NCBI GenBank assembly: GCA_913060895.1
Contig: CAJXSN010000009.1
Location: 1-64,000 of the forward strand
Direction of reading: 5' to 3'
Source: an uncultured Sphingomonadaceae bacterium
Lineage (GTDB): Bacteria > Pseudomonadota > Alphaproteobacteria > Sphingomonadales > Sphingomonadaceae
DNA length: 64,000 nucleotides
Shown here: piece after piece, positions 34,193 to 45,364 of the stretch
Layout of the letters: each line of letters opens with the position of its first letter
How positions within the stretch are numbered: position 1 is the first letter of the stretch
Position numbers and translations under genes: made by a program
Notes under the pieces: generated by a model
Told to the model about the DNA's origin: nothing
Databases searched by the model: none
Seen by the model: the letters and a program-made list of their open reading frames with translations, nothing else

Positions 34193-35377
34193 TCAGCCTT
34201 CGAGCGCGAATGTAATTTCAGCCCGTTTTTCCAGACGCTTGACCAAATCTTCGCCGAGGAACGAACCGGGAGTGCCGATGCCGCCATCCGCCTTGCTATC
34301 CAGTAAAGCCATTCCGGTTTCACCTAGCATCCGGCTGGTGGAGCCGTAGCCCGGATCGTAGCGGCCTTTCACGCCGTATTTGATGGTTTCACCATCTGCC
34401 ATGATACCAGTGAACAATATGTCGTAATGGCCGTTTTCCCGCTCTTCCGGTGTGGGGCCTTCGCCGGGCTTGGGCGGTTTGGCGCCAAAGGGGTTTTTCA
34501 GCACTTCAGCTGCGGCATTAGCAGCTTTTTCGCCAATCTCGCCTGCGCTGGTAAGCATCATTTCGTCATATTTGAAATCTTCGCCGTAAGGATGCCCGCG
34601 CAGGAAATTGGTCCGGTGTACATTCTTTGTGTTGATAGTCGCCATGATAAACGGTGCGGCCCATTTTCCCGCATCCTTGTCATATTCCGGAATAAGTCCT
34701 GCGGGCTGGCTAGGTCCTTCAAATCCCGGCGTCAGGCCGAAAGGGCTTTGCAGAATCGGGATCAGGCTGGGCTTCTTCGCCACAGCTTTCATCGTAGCAG
34801 TCAGACTGGCAGCGGTTCCACCGGAAAACGTGCCTTGCATGGCGCGAACGCGGCCTTTGACCCTGGGTGCAGGCTTGCCGAACTTCGTTTTGGCTTCCTG
34901 TTGCAGCATCAACACGCCGAGATCGAATGGAATGGAATCAAACCCGCTGGAGAAACAGATGCGTGCGCCGCTGGCCTTGGCGGCTTCATGATGCTTGTCG
35001 ATCTGCTCGCGCATCCAGCCTGGTTCGCCGCACAAATCGGCATAGTCGGTGCCGGTTGCAACGCAGGCATCGACCAGTGCATCACCGTATAACTGGTACG
35101 GGCCGACGGTAGTCAGCACAACTTTGGTGCGCTCGCACATGGCTACCAGAGTGGCGGTGTCGTCCGCATCTGCAACGACTAGCGGAGTGCTGGCAGGCGC
35201 TCCGATTTCGTCGCGCACGGCCTCCATCTTGTCCATGCTACGGCCCGCCATCGCCCATCTGGGCGCGCCGGATTTGTCACCGTATTCGCGCACGAAATGC
35301 TCTACCACTAAACGCCCGGTATAGCCGGTTGCACCGTAGATGATGATGTCAAACTCGGGCTTGCTTTTGTCGGTCAT
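34193..35377 (-). CDS. Saccharopine dehydrogenase-like / trans-acting enoyl reductase family protein
   Basis: A 394-residue NAD(P)-binding protein of the saccharopine-reductase-like family, which includes mycobacterial trans-acting enoyl reductases. The Rossmann motif is IIYGATGYTGRLV near residues 12-24. FCLG-type family stretches include RTKVVLTTVGPYQLYGDALVDAC, GTDYADLCGEPGWM and CFSSGFDSIPFDLGV. The start at 35377 is preceded by AAAGGAGAG at good spacing. Lipid-related redox chemistry is plausible, as a thioesterase gene lies just upstream. Confidence 0.85.
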   Translation of the reverse strand: MTDKSKPEFDIIIYGATGYTGRLVVEHFVREYGDKSGAPRWAMAGRSMDKMEAVRDEIGAPASTPLVVADADDTATLVAMCERTKVVLTTVGPYQLYGDALVDACVATGTDYADLCGEPGWMREQIDKHHEAAKASGARICFSSGFDSIPFDLGVLMLQQEAKTKFGKPAPRVKGRVRAMQGTFSGGTAASLTATMKAVAKKPSLIPILQSPFGLTPGFEGPSQPAGLIPEYDKDAGKWAAPFIMATINTKNVHRTNFLRGHPYGEDFKYDEMMLTSAGEIGEKAANAAAEVLKNPFGAKPPKPGEGPTPEERENGHYDILFTGIMADGETIKYGVKGRYDPGYGSTSRMLGETGMALLDSKADGGIGTPGSFLGEDLVKRLEKRAEITFALEG

Positions 35378-35446
35378 TGAACTCTCCTTTGCGCAAGCTT
35401 TTGCTGCGCATGGCACTGAGAGTCAAAGACGTTAGGGCATGGGGAG

Positions 35447-36232
35447 TTAGATTGCGGATGGAGGAATGCGTGGTAAAACACCGGTTTGGCTGGATATGGC
35501 CAGCAAGGTGCCGTCCTGCGCAAAGTGGCGCGCACCGCCCGAGGCGGTCCCGCGCTCGAATGCCGCCAGCTCGGTTACCGAAAGGATCCATCCGGCAGGG
35601 GCAGGTTTGAAAAACCGCAAGGTGGCGTCCAGACTGGAGCCGGTGCGGGTTCTGGGATGCGCGCCAAGGAAGAAATCGGACAGCACGGCCAGCCAGCCGG
35701 CGTCATTGACAAAGCCTGCGACCGAGCGAGTCCAAACGGCCTCAATACCCCGATCATCGTCTTCAAGCGCCGGTCGCCGTTCGATCTGACCAATCAGATT
35801 GTCTTCCCGCCCGTTGGCGTCGAAAAGTTTGGGCTCCAGAGCACCGGGTAGGGGCACATCGGGCATTACGGCAAAAGTCTGCGGCTCCGACGGCTCACGA
35901 CCGCCGAGGGCTGCGGACACTCTCTGGACCAACCGTCCGTTCGAGTGAATGTCTGCCTGCCACTGCCCGATGGAGCGGCCCCCACCATATTGTTCGCATG
36001 AGATTACCAACTCCTCGGCGTGGTGTGTGGGGGCGAGGAACTGGATGGTCGACCATAGCAGGCTCTGCCCGCTGGCCAGTTCCAGAGCGTCGATCGCTGC
36101 GGCCAATGCTATGCCGCCCATAACATGGGGGGCACCCTCCGGACCGACCGTGGCAGGCATGGTCACGGGCAGAACAAACTCGCCTTCCCGTGTTCCGGGA
36201 ACTACGCGCCAGAAAGGTGTCTTGGCTAGCAT
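35447..36232 (-). CDS. Acyl-CoA thioesterase family protein (TesB-like double hotdog)
   Basis: A 261-residue protein whose two halves look like tandem hotdog domains. The N-terminal half has GPEGAPHVMGGIALAAAIDALE and the second half a TesB-like WILSVTELAAFERGTASGGARHFAQDGTLLAISSQTGVL. These proteins hydrolyse acyl-CoA esters; substrate length cannot be read. It starts seven bases after dcd and precedes the reductase gene by 69 bases. Confidence 0.82.
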   Translation of the reverse strand: MLAKTPFWRVVPGTREGEFVLPVTMPATVGPEGAPHVMGGIALAAAIDALELASGQSLLWSTIQFLAPTHHAEELVISCEQYGGGRSIGQWQADIHSNGRLVQRVSAALGGREPSEPQTFAVMPDVPLPGALEPKLFDANGREDNLIGQIERRPALEDDDRGIEAVWTRSVAGFVNDAGWLAVLSDFFLGAHPRTRTGSSLDATLRFFKPAPAGWILSVTELAAFERGTASGGARHFAQDGTLLAISSQTGVLPRIPPSAI

Positions 36233-36239
36233 ACGTTCT

Positions 36240-36794
36240 TCAGAGCCGAGGCAGCGTCACGCCGCGCTGTCCCATATATTTGCCCGCACGGTCGGCATAG
36301 GTGACCTCGGGACGTTCATTGCCCTTCAGAAACAGGAACTGGCAGGCGCCTTCATTGGCGTAAATCTTGGCAGGCAACGGAGTGGTGTTGGAAAATTCCA
36401 GCGTCACATGCCCTTCCCAGCCCGGCTCCAGCGGGGTGACATTCACGATGATCCCGCACCGGGCATAGGTGCTCTTGCCCAGACAAATGACCAGCACATC
36501 TTCCGGTATGCGGAAATATTCCACTGTACGGGCCAGTGCGAAAGAATTGGGCGGAATGATGCAGACATCCGTTTCACGGTCGACCAGCGAATTGCTGTCG
36601 AAATTCTTCGGGTCCACGACTGCGCTGTCGACATTGGTGAAAATCTTGAACTCGGGCGCAACCCGCGCATCATAGCCGTAGCTGGACAGGCCATAGGAAA
36701 TGCAGCCGTCACGGCGCTGTGCTTCCTCGAAAGGTTCGATCATCCCGTGCTTGCGTGCGGCACTGCGGATCCATTTGTCTGAAAGAATCGCCAT
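36240..36794 (-). CDS. dcd: dCTP deaminase
   Basis: A 184-residue trimeric enzyme converting dCTP to dUTP for thymidylate synthesis. Signatures are [22 protein letters not shown] near 111-121 and [36 protein letters not shown]. The latter contains the catalytic Glu in HVTLEFSN. The length is normal. It is the first gene of the dcd-thioesterase-reductase-DoxX group. Confidence 0.96.
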   Translation of the reverse strand: MAILSDKWIRSAARKHGMIEPFEEAQRRDGCISYGLSSYGYDARVAPEFKIFTNVDSAVVDPKNFDSNSLVDRETDVCIIPPNSFALARTVEYFRIPEDVLVICLGKSTYARCGIIVNVTPLEPGWEGHVTLEFSNTTPLPAKIYANEGACQFLFLKGNERPEVTYADRAGKYMGQRGVTLPRL

Positions 36795-36869
36795 GCTGCG
36801 ACTTTGCGCGATTGCTTGAGGTGCGGCAAGCGGTGCCCGGCAGTTATACCGGAGCTGGTTCGTGCACCA

Positions 36870-37406
36870 TCAGAAAGGCTTGGCACCCAGCGACGGATTA
36901 AGCGTACCGATATAGTTCAGCCATTTTTTGGGCCGACGCAGCATATTCTGCGGGTAGCTGACTTTCAGCCCGGCAATCTTCGCTATTTCCCCCACGAAAT
37001 GGATACAGTTGCGCTTGTCCAGATCATAATATTTGCCCGGAGCATTGCGCCAACGGCTGACCAAACTTTTCATCTCAGAATACTCGGCATCGCTCAGCGT
37101 GACGGAGAAATGCCGGTTGGTCTTGCCAATATATTTGCGCTCTTCGACCAGAATGTCGTGCTCGACCGGGCCGGTCAGGATAGCCGGAGTGGTCCGCTTG
37201 GCCGTGAAACCGAAATTTTCGTCCACCGTCTCGCCACTGTCCAGAGTGCCTTCGAGCACCACGAATGTGTGCGGATACCGCCCGAAAAACACCGATCCGT
37301 TAAAGGAATGGAAGTGCATTTTTACTTCGGCATAGGCGGCGTTCGACCATGCGAGGGCGAACAATGCGAGCAGCAGTTTTGCGTAACGGGTCATGCGCGG
37401 CGTCAT
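36870..37406 (-). CDS. Secreted protein with a possible NlpC-like Cys motif
   Basis: A 178-residue protein with a cleavable signal (LLLALFALAWSNAAYA). The mature part includes GRYPHTFVVLEGTL and DLDKRNCIHFVGEIAKIAG. A conserved His followed much later by N-C-x-H/x-F is the arrangement seen in permuted papain-like (NlpC/P60-related) proteins, with His in PHTFV and Cys in RNCIHF as candidate catalytic residues. That assignment is tentative. An alternative ATG at 37394 would remove four residues. Confidence 0.65.
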   Translation of the reverse strand: MTPRMTRYAKLLLALFALAWSNAAYAEVKMHFHSFNGSVFFGRYPHTFVVLEGTLDSGETVDENFGFTAKRTTPAILTGPVEHDILVEERKYIGKTNRHFSVTLSDAEYSEMKSLVSRWRNAPGKYYDLDKRNCIHFVGEIAKIAGLKVSYPQNMLRRPKKWLNYIGTLNPSLGAKPF

Positions 37407-37458
37407 AACCCGTTAGCGTCTGAAGCTGAACTGAATTTCATGCGCGCAGCTCCTGCTC

Positions 37459-40400
37459 TCAGCCATTCAGCAGGCTGGCATTGCCGCCCGCTGCGGTGGT
37501 GTCGATGGTGACCACCCGTTCGTTGGCGAAGCGGGCGACATAATGCGGCCCGCCTGCCTTGGGCCCCGTTCCAGACAATCCTTCGCCGCCGAAAGGCTGG
37601 CTTTCCACCACCGCACCGATCTGGTTGCGATTGACATAAAAATTGCCGACCTGCGCTCGGCTTTCCACGAAGCGGGCAATGCTTTCGATGCGGCTGTGCA
37701 GACCCAGCGTCAGACCGAAACCGGTGGCATTGATATCATCCACCACCTTGCCCAGTTCTCCGCCGGCAAAACGTACCACATGCAGAACCGGACCGAAGTT
37801 TTCACGCTTGAGGTCAAGAATTGAACCCATTTCGATAATCGCCGGAGCAACGAAGCATCCACACGACGCGCTGCGCGGTAATTTGCGGCGCCATACTGTG
37901 CGGCCCGCTTTCTTGCGGCGGGCGACGTGGCGTTCGAGGGCTGCCTTGGCATCGGGGTCGATGACGGGGCCGACATCGGTTGCCAGATCGGCAGGGTCGC
38001 CGATCTGCAGCGCTTCGAATGCACCGCGAATCATATGCAGCATCTCGTCATAGACGTCGTCCTGAATATACAGGACGCGCAGGGCGCTGCAGCGTTGGCC
38101 GGCGCTTTGGAAGGCGCTGGCGACAACATCACGCGTAACTTGTTCGGGCAGCGCGCTGCTGTCGACAATCATTGCATTCTGCCCTCCGGTTTCGGCAATG
38201 AATGTTGCGATTGGCCCCTCACGTGCGGCCAGAGAGCGGTTGATGGCTTGCGCGGTTACTGTCGAGCCTGTGAAGGCCACACCGGCAATGCGCGGATCGG
38301 ATGTTATCATCTGGCCGACGTCGCCTGCACCGGGCAGCAATTGGAACACTTCTTCCGGTATGCCCGCCTCATGGCATAGCTTGGTTGCCAGCGCGGCAAC
38401 TAGCGGGGTTTGTTCGGCTGGTTTGGCGATGACGGTATTGCCTGCTGCCAATGCGGCGGCGGCCGGGCCAATGAAAATGGCCAGCGGGAAATTCCACGGA
38501 CTGATCGTTGCGAACACGCCGCGGCCGGCCATGGTCATCCGGTTTTCTTCGCCGGTAGGGCCAGGCAGGGCAAGAGGGTGGCTGAACATCCGCCGTGCTT
38601 CGCCTGCGTAGTAGCGCAGAAAGTCGACCGCCTCGCGCAGTTCCAGCACTGCATCGAGCAGTGTCTTGCCCGCTTCGCGGCGGCACAGGCTGAGGAGTTC
38701 GTCGCTGTGCGTTTCGAATGCATCGGCCGCGGCTTCCAGCAGCAATGCGCGGCGTTCTCCGCCCAATGCATTCCAGCCAGGCTGGACCAGCAGAGCGCGG
38801 TCGATGGCGGCACGCACTTCGTCCGGGGTGGCATCGCGCCGGTGGCCGACTTCGTGATCGAGATCCTGCGGCGCATTTATCGGCGCGGTTTCGCCTTCTT
38901 CGGGTAGGGGGAAAGTTGGCCCCGCGTCCCAGTGCTGGTCTGCGATGGCGTCCAGCCGCTGCATCAGCGGTTCCTGCACGAGTGGATCGCTCAGATCGAT
39001 GCCTGCGCTGTTTAGCCGGTTCGGGAAGATATCGGCCGGCAAACGGATCGTAGGGTTCCGCTTGGGCTCCATTGCGGCAAGCTCTGCCACCGGGTCGCCT
39101 GCTAGTTCGATTGCAGGAATTTCTGCGTCGGCCATCCGGTTGACGAAGCTGCTGTTGGCTCCGTTTTCCAGCAGGCGTCGCACCAGATAGGCCAGCAAAT
39201 CCTTGTGACTGCCAACGGGCGCGTAAATCCGTACTGGCGTAGGGTTGTTGCCCTCCATCTTGGCAAGCGCTGAATACAGTTCCTCGCCCATGCCGTGCAG
39301 ACGCTGAAATTCAAATTGGCTTTGGTTCGCCGCTGCCAGGGTCTTGATCGCCGCGATCGTATAGGCGTTATGCGTGGCAAAAGCTGGGTAGATCGACTCA
39401 CCGCCATCCAGCAGGATTTTCGCGCAAGCTAGGTAGGAGACATCGGTAGCGGTCTTGCGGGTAAAGACCGGAAAATCATCATAGCCGCCGGCCTGGCTCA
39501 GCTTGATCTCAGTGTCCCAATAGGCGCCCTTGACCAGCCGGACCATAAGCCGCCGGTCATATCGCCGGGCCAGACGGACCACCCAGTCGCACAAGGGCGC
39601 ACCGCGCTTCTGATAAGCTTGCACGGCCAGACCGAAGCCTTCCCATTGCCCACCACCTTCAACATCGTCATCCAGCTGGAACAGGCTGTCGTCGCTTACC
39701 AGCTCTTCTATAATATCGAGCGAGAGTTCCAGCCGTTCGGCTTCCTCTGCATCGATGGTGAAATGGATGTTCGCGGTGCGCGCCTTTTCGGCAAGTTCGC
39801 GCAGCATCGGGACGAGCTCGGCCTTGGCCTGCTTGGCATGGAGAAAATCATATTTGGGATGGAGAGCCGACAACTTGACCGAGATACCCGGACTGCGAGC
39901 AACGCCTGCACCGCTTTCGCGCGCCAGCCGTTCGATCGCGCGCTCATAGGCATCGCGGTAGCGGGCCGCATGGGGGTAGGTCATGGCCGCTTCGCCAAGC
40001 ATATCGAAACTGTGCGACAGGCCCTTCGCGCGTTCCGGCTTCGCCCGGTCCAGTGCCTCGTCGATGGTGCGGCCAAAAACGAATTGTCCGCCCATGATCT
40101 TCATGGCTTGAAGAGTGGCTTTGCGGATCACCGGCTCGCCCACCCGGCCGATAGTGCGGCGCAGTTTCGCGCCCATGCCTCTCTGCGTTTCGACCGGCTT
40201 TTCCAGCACTTCACCGGTCAGCATCAGGGAGAATGTTGCGGCATTGACAAAGGTAGAGCTGCTTTCGCCCAGATGCTCCGCCCAGTCGATATCGCCCAGT
40301 TTGTCACGGATAAGAGCATCGGCAGTGTCGTGATCGGGCACACGCAGCAGCGCCTCGGCCAGACACATCAGTGCGATGCCTTCTTCTGTATCCAGCCCGA

Positions 40401-40608
40401 ACTGGTGCAGAAATGCGTCCAGTCCGCTGGCCTTGCGTGCACGGGCATCTTCGACCAACTTTTCCGCAACAGCGCTGGCATCACCATGTTGCTGGCTGAT
40501 GGCCCGCGATTGCGCGATGCGTTCGAGGGTGCATGCCTCCTCTTCCATGCGATAGGCGGCGCGCAGTTTGGTGCGGTCGAGCGAGGCTTTGCGAGTGGTC
40601 ATATTCAT
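37459..40608 (-). CDS. putA: Bifunctional proline dehydrogenase / glutamate semialdehyde dehydrogenase
   Basis: A 1049-residue PutA that oxidises proline to glutamate at the inner face of the membrane, passing electrons to quinone through FAD and then to NAD. An N-terminal helical arm leads to the FAD proline dehydrogenase barrel (about residues 190-480, with VKGAYWDTEIKLSQ and the RLHGMGEELY region). The aldehyde dehydrogenase domain (about 560-1030) has ISPWNFPLAIFIG, GFTGSTVTAQAI and the active-site Cys in SAGQRCSALRV. There is no N-terminal ribbon-helix-helix, so this form cannot be the trifunctional repressor. A second ATG lies two codons in. Confidence 0.96.
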   Translation of the reverse strand: MNMTTRKASLDRTKLRAAYRMEEEACTLERIAQSRAISQQHGDASAVAEKLVEDARARKASGLDAFLHQFGLDTEEGIALMCLAEALLRVPDHDTADALIRDKLGDIDWAEHLGESSSTFVNAATFSLMLTGEVLEKPVETQRGMGAKLRRTIGRVGEPVIRKATLQAMKIMGGQFVFGRTIDEALDRAKPERAKGLSHSFDMLGEAAMTYPHAARYRDAYERAIERLARESGAGVARSPGISVKLSALHPKYDFLHAKQAKAELVPMLRELAEKARTANIHFTIDAEEAERLELSLDIIEELVSDDSLFQLDDDVEGGGQWEGFGLAVQAYQKRGAPLCDWVVRLARRYDRRLMVRLVKGAYWDTEIKLSQAGGYDDFPVFTRKTATDVSYLACAKILLDGGESIYPAFATHNAYTIAAIKTLAAANQSQFEFQRLHGMGEELYSALAKMEGNNPTPVRIYAPVGSHKDLLAYLVRRLLENGANSSFVNRMADAEIPAIELAGDPVAELAAMEPKRNPTIRLPADIFPNRLNSAGIDLSDPLVQEPLMQRLDAIADQHWDAGPTFPLPEEGETAPINAPQDLDHEVGHRRDATPDEVRAAIDRALLVQPGWNALGGERRALLLEAAADAFETHSDELLSLCRREAGKTLLDAVLELREAVDFLRYYAGEARRMFSHPLALPGPTGEENRMTMAGRGVFATISPWNFPLAIFIGPAAAALAAGNTVIAKPAEQTPLVAALATKLCHEAGIPEEVFQLLPGAGDVGQMITSDPRIAGVAFTGSTVTAQAINRSLAAREGPIATFIAETGGQNAMIVDSSALPEQVTRDVVASAFQSAGQRCSALRVLYIQDDVYDEMLHMIRGAFEALQIGDPADLATDVGPVIDPDAKAALERHVARRKKAGRTVWRRKLPRSASCGCFVAPAIIEMGSILDLKRENFGPVLHVVRFAGGELGKVVDDINATGFGLTLGLHSRIESIARFVESRAQVGNFYVNRNQIGAVVESQPFGGEGLSGTGPKAGGPHYVARFANERVVTIDTTAAGGNASLLNG

Positions 40609-40825
40609 AGATTCCGCCGTTGGACCTCAACGCCTCCGTTATCAAGCATAGTGGACACAGCCGGACCCTCAAGCCACGTCCGGCTCCGTTACATAAGGAG
40701 AGGATACCGGATACGAACAAGCTGATGTATCGCGAGCTTTCTTTCGGGCCTGACCAACCGGTATAGAATGCAAACAGTGATCCAAAGTCTCTACCATGAA
40801 GATGGACGATACGGCCTGGCGCTGC

Positions 40826-41593
40826 CTAGATCTCAAGCGCGGCGGCAGTGACGGGACCGACCCAGCCGTCGACCGCCAATCCGCGCGTCCGCTGGAAAGC
40901 GCGCACTGCTGCCGCAGTGCGAGGGCCGAAAACACCATCGATGCTGACACCTAACCGTTCCTGCAAGCGGCGAACTGCCGTACCGCGGCTTCCTTCTCGC
41001 AAAAAGCTTTGGCCGGAACGGAGGCGCCACGCGGAAGCCAGCCGATCATCATAGCGATGCTTGCGGAAAGCAGGACCGTTGTACCCGAGCGCAAACCGCG
41101 CCCAGTCATGATTGCGCAAGTGACGGTCCAGTTTTTGAGATTTGAGAAACGCCACGAACGCGGCGAGGTGCCGGTCCTCACCTTCGATCATCGCCGCTAC
41201 GAACGTTTCGACATCGGTAAAACCGCAAGCAACGAAATTATCGCTCATAATCTGGAATGCACCCCAACTGGCAGAACACAGGGCAGCTTCGCGGTCCAAA
41301 GCTGCGGCGCGCTCCAGTCGCAGATATTGCGCGCTACCACGGCCATATCCGCCCCAGCGGCTATGGCTGATGTCGGGGGCGGTATGATCGAACCGACCGT
41401 CTGTCAGCCGGTGGAAATAATGTCGTTCGAACAGGATACGCGGCCGATTGGCACTATCGAAACCGCCTTTGCTTTCGATCTCGATAACGGCGTGGATCGC
41501 TGCTTCGTCGCAGCCCAAAATACGGGCGGCCTTAATGATGGCACCGGGGGACATGGGGGTTGCCGGGCCGGTGAAGGGGGAATGCGATGGCAT
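40826..41593 (-). CDS. N-acetylmuramidase with C-terminal peptidoglycan-binding domain
   Basis: A 255-residue lysozyme-like protein. The N-terminal DUF3380-type muramidase domain (about residues 15-185) has AVIEIESKGGFD (probable catalytic Glu), PRILFERHYFHRLT, ASWGAFQIMSDNF and FALGYNGPAFRKHRYDDRLASAW. A PG_binding_1 repeat follows (about 195-253: REGSRGTAVRRLQERLGVSIDGVFGPRTAAAVRAFQ). GGAG precedes the ATG. There is no signal peptide, so export would need a holin or another route. Similar proteins are phage endolysins, but no other phage gene is near. Confidence 0.9.
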   Translation of the reverse strand: MPSHSPFTGPATPMSPGAIIKAARILGCDEAAIHAVIEIESKGGFDSANRPRILFERHYFHRLTDGRFDHTAPDISHSRWGGYGRGSAQYLRLERAAALDREAALCSASWGAFQIMSDNFVACGFTDVETFVAAMIEGEDRHLAAFVAFLKSQKLDRHLRNHDWARFALGYNGPAFRKHRYDDRLASAWRLRSGQSFLREGSRGTAVRRLQERLGVSIDGVFGPRTAAAVRAFQRTRGLAVDGWVGPVTAAALEI

Positions 41594-41749
41594 CGAAATG
41601 CTCCGTATGCTGGATGGCTGCTTCGTTCAGAAAAGCAGGCGAATCCAACACACCGGACCCGCTTCAGGGTCTGACAGGCCCCCGCCGTGTAGGAAAATGG
41701 TTTGGCGTTGGGTTTTGTTAATTCTCTGGCCGTGCCTATAGCTGCGTGC

Positions 41750-44700
41750 ATGAGTTCAGGCGCAGGTAAATCGGGTGGAGCATGGCGGTTCGCGATTGAT
41801 CGCGGAGGTACGTTTACCGATGTTGTAGCGACGACGCCCGATGGCATAATGGTCACTGACAAGCTGCTGTCCGAAGATACCGCCCGCTACAGCGATGCCG
41901 CAAGCGAGGCAGTGCGCCGAATGATGCATGAGTATGGAGACGGGCCGGTCGCGGAGCTCAGGATCGGCACGACGGTGGCTACCAATGCGCTGCTGGAGCG
42001 GAAGGGCGAACGAACGGCGCTGGCGATCACGCGCGGTTTTGCCGATGCGCTACGGATCGGCACACAGGCGCGGCCTGAAATTTTTGCGCGTCACATCGTT
42101 TTGCCCGAACAATTGCCGGAAAGGGTGATCGAGATTGCCGAGCGTGTGGCGGCGGATGGCGAAGTGTTGCATCCGTTGGACGAGGCGGCGGTACGGGCCG
42201 ATCTGCTGGCGCTGCGCGAAGACGGGTTCGACGCGCTGGCCATCGTGCTGATGCATGGCTGGACGCATACGGATCATGAGACCCGGCTGGCGCAAATCGC
42301 CCTTGAGGCAGGCTTTGTACAGGTTAGCGCCAGTCATGAAGTGTCGCCGCTGATCAAGCTGATCCCGCGCGGAGATACGACTGTGGTGGACGCCTATCTG
42401 TCGCCCGTGCTGCGCCGCTATGTCGACGGACTACGGGCAAACTTGCCGGATCACGGCTCGCTCGCTTTCATGCAATCGAATGGCGGGCTGGCCGATGCCG
42501 GTTCGTTTCGTGGAAAGGATGCGATCCTGTCAGGTCCGGCAGGCGGTGTGGTGGGCATGGTCGCAGCGTGCGAGCCACTGGGCCACAGCCGCCTGATCGG
42601 TTTCGATATGGGCGGGACCAGCACCGATGTGTGCCACTACGCCGGCGCATACGAGCTGACAGGTGAGGATACGGTCGCGGGCGTTCGGGTCGCCGCACCT
42701 GCAATGCAAATCAACACCGTGGCGGCAGGCGGCGGCTCTGTTTGCGGGTTCGACGGATCGCGTTTCCGGGTCGGGCCGGAAAGCGCGGGCGCCGATCCCG
42801 GACCGGCCTGCTATGGCAAGGGCGGCCCGCTGACCGTTACCGACTGCAATCTGTATCTGGGCCGGGTCGACCCGGCATTTTTCCCGCAGGTGTTTGGCGC
42901 GGACGGAGCGCAGCCGCTGGATATAGCCGCAGCACGGGCGCGGCTGGAAGAGGTTGCGGTAACTCTGCCCGATCCGTTGCCATTAGGGGAAATTGCAGAG
43001 GGGTTCCTCTCCATCGCAATCGACTCGATGGCCGCAGCGATCCGCAAGATAAGTGTTGCGCGTGGACGCGATGTCACCCGTTATGCGCTATGCTGCTTTG
43101 GCGGGGCAGGAGGCCAGCATGCGGCACGGATTGCCGATGAGTTGGGGATAGAAACGGTGCTTGTCCCGCCGCTGGCCAGTGTGCTTTCGGCCTATGGTAT
43201 CGGGCTCGCGCCGGTGAAGGCAATCCGCGAGCGGAGTCTGGTGCGGCCGTTGACCGATGGATTCTCAGATGATCTGGTGGAATTGCAGAAGCTCGCTGCT
43301 GCCGATCTGCGCGCCCAAGGCATTCCCGGCGATGCGATCAACCTCAGACCACAGGCTCGGCTGCGCTTCGATGGCAGCGACAGCACCTTGCCGGTTTCCT
43401 GCACCGACCTGGACGCGATGGACGCCGCCTTCCGCATCGAGCATCGCCAGCGCTTCGGATACAGCGAGGATACCGCCCCGATTATTGTCGAGGCCTTGAG
43501 CGTAGAGGCAACCGGGCATCTCGGCGGGTTGGGCGCTATGGCTCCGCAGGCGGCACGGACAGGCGGCGTGGCGAGTGGGTCATGGCCGACCATTGAGCGC
43601 GCCGATTTGTCGCCCGGGCAGACGGTTGCCGGCCCTGCTCTGATTGTGGATCCCGGCTCCACAACAGTCGTGGAGGAAGGCTGGCAGGTGCAGCTAACCG
43701 GCGATGCGACACTGGAACTTAGCCGCCATGCGCCGCGTGCCACTCGGAGGGCCGAAGGGACGGATGTCGATCCCGTGCGGCTGGAAATTTTCAACAATTT
43801 GTTCATGGCAGTTGCGGAGGAAATGGGCGTCGTCCTTCGATCCACGGCGACATCTGTGAATATCAAGGAACGGCTCGATTTTTCCTGCGCGCTGTTCGAT
43901 GCAGGCGGTGCACTGATTGCCAATGCGCCCCATATTCCGGTGCATCTGGGCAGCATGGCAGACTCGATCCGGCGCGTATTGGAAACGCGCGGGACGCAGG
44001 ATGACGGTAACCCGTCCGATGGACGCGGCATCCGGCGCGGCGATGCCTATGTCCTGAACGATCCCTATCGTGGTGGAACTCATCTACCCGATATCACGGT
44101 GATCGTACCGGTGTTTTACTCCGCCGATTCCGATGCACCCGACGCTTTTGTCGCGGCGCGCGGCCACCATGCCGATATCGGCGGCATTGCGCCCGGCTCC
44201 ATGCCGCCCGGCAGCAAGACCATTGCCGAAGAAGGCGTGCTGATCGACAATTTGCTGATGGCTGACGAGGGGCGGTTTTGTGAAGACGCCGTTCGGGCTG
44301 CCTTGGCGAACAGCGAATGGCCCGCGCGCCAGCCGGATCGGAACCTGTCCGACCTGCGCGCACAGCTGGCGGCCTGCACCCGCGGTGCAGAATTGCTCGG
44401 CGGGATTGCCGCGGAACACGGGAGGGACGTACTGGCGGCTTATATGCGTCATGTCCTCGCCAACGCAGAGGAAGCGGTGCGGAGACTGATCGGCGGTCTG
44501 ACAAATGGCGCCTTCACCTATCCGATGGACAATGGCGCGCAGGTTAGCGTGGCTGTGCGTATCGACCAGACCAGCAGTACTGCCGTGTTCGATTTTACCG
44601 GCACCAGCGCGCAGACGGCGGATAACTTCAACGCCCCGCGTTCCATCACGCGGGCGGCAGCACTATATGTCCTCCGCACCCTGATCGACGATCCTATTCC

Positions 44701-45334
44701 GATGAACGACGGGTGCCTGCGCCCGGTAGAGCTTGTCATTCCGGCAGGTTCCATGCTTGATCCGCAGCCCGGTGCGGCTGTGGTTGCAGGCAATGTGGAA
44801 ACCAGCCAGGTGATAACCGATGCTCTGTTCGCTGCGACCGGCCGTCTGGCGCCAAGCCAAGGCACGATGAACAATTTCACCTTCGGCAACGAGCGATACC
44901 AATATTACGAAACCATCGCAGGTGGTTCGGGCGCAGGGCCGGACCATGACGGGACAAGCGCGGTGCAGACGCACATGACCAACAGCCGCCTGACCGACCC
45001 GGAAATTCTGGAAACCCGTTTTCCCGTCCGGCTGGACCGCTTCGCTATACGGAGCGGATCGGGCGGAGCAGGAGTGCACACCGGCGGAGACGGTGTAGAG
45101 CGCGAAGTGACTTTCCTCGAGCCGATGCGCGCCTATATGCTGGCCAATCGCCGCGCCATTGCGCCCAGCGGTCTGGCGGGAGGAGAGCCTGCTGCATCCG
45201 GGAAGAACTGGGCCGAGCGGGCTGACGGAACAATCGAACACATCGGCGCGACCGGCGCAGTGGAGATGCTGGCCGGAGACCGGTTCGTAATACGCACACC
45301 GGGCGGCGGCGGATTTGGAAAAAAGACGCCATGA
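41750..45334 (+). CDS. 5-oxoprolinase / hydantoinase fusion (HyuA-HyuB)
   Basis: A 1194-residue protein that would hydrolyse 5-oxoproline (or a hydantoin) to the open amino acid with ATP. The N-terminal HyuA half (to about residue 670) has [14 protein letters not shown] at the start and the ATPase-like [16 protein letters not shown]. The C-terminal HyuB half follows (from about 680: [38 protein letters not shown], ending in [10 protein letters not shown]). The fusion and length match eukaryote-like OPLAH-type enzymes found in proteobacteria. I start it at 41750 (MSSGAGKSG); a farther upstream ATG adds 16 residues. Gene context gives no further substrate clue. Confidence 0.9.
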   Translation: MSSGAGKSGGAWRFAIDRGGTFTDVVATTPDGIMVTDKLLSEDTARYSDAASEAVRRMMHEYGDGPVAELRIGTTVATNALLERKGERTALAITRGFADALRIGTQARPEIFARHIVLPEQLPERVIEIAERVAADGEVLHPLDEAAVRADLLALREDGFDALAIVLMHGWTHTDHETRLAQIALEAGFVQVSASHEVSPLIKLIPRGDTTVVDAYLSPVLRRYVDGLRANLPDHGSLAFMQSNGGLADAGSFRGKDAILSGPAGGVVGMVAACEPLGHSRLIGFDMGGTSTDVCHYAGAYELTGEDTVAGVRVAAPAMQINTVAAGGGSVCGFDGSRFRVGPESAGADPGPACYGKGGPLTVTDCNLYLGRVDPAFFPQVFGADGAQPLDIAAARARLEEVAVTLPDPLPLGEIAEGFLSIAIDSMAAAIRKISVARGRDVTRYALCCFGGAGGQHAARIADELGIETVLVPPLASVLSAYGIGLAPVKAIRERSLVRPLTDGFSDDLVELQKLAAADLRAQGIPGDAINLRPQARLRFDGSDSTLPVSCTDLDAMDAAFRIEHRQRFGYSEDTAPIIVEALSVEATGHLGGLGAMAPQAARTGGVASGSWPTIERADLSPGQTVAGPALIVDPGSTTVVEEGWQVQLTGDATLELSRHAPRATRRAEGTDVDPVRLEIFNNLFMAVAEEMGVVLRSTATSVNIKERLDFSCALFDAGGALIANAPHIPVHLGSMADSIRRVLETRGTQDDGNPSDGRGIRRGDAYVLNDPYRGGTHLPDITVIVPVFYSADSDAPDAFVAARGHHADIGGIAPGSMPPGSKTIAEEGVLIDNLLMADEGRFCEDAVRAALANSEWPARQPDRNLSDLRAQLAACTRGAELLGGIAAEHGRDVLAAYMRHVLANAEEAVRRLIGGLTNGAFTYPMDNGAQVSVAVRIDQTSSTAVFDFTGTSAQTADNFNAPRSITRAAALYVLRTLIDDPIPMNDGCLRPVELVIPAGSMLDPQPGAAVVAGNVETSQVITDALFAATGRLAPSQGTMNNFTFGNERYQYYETIAGGSGAGPDHDGTSAVQTHMTNSRLTDPEILETRFPVRLDRFAIRSGSGGAGVHTGGDGVEREVTFLEPMRAYMLANRRAIAPSGLAGGEPAASGKNWAERADGTIEHIGATGAVEMLAGDRFVIRTPGGGGFGKKTP

Positions 45335-45364
45335 GTTACTGGCCTTTGCTGGGAATAGCGTTGG

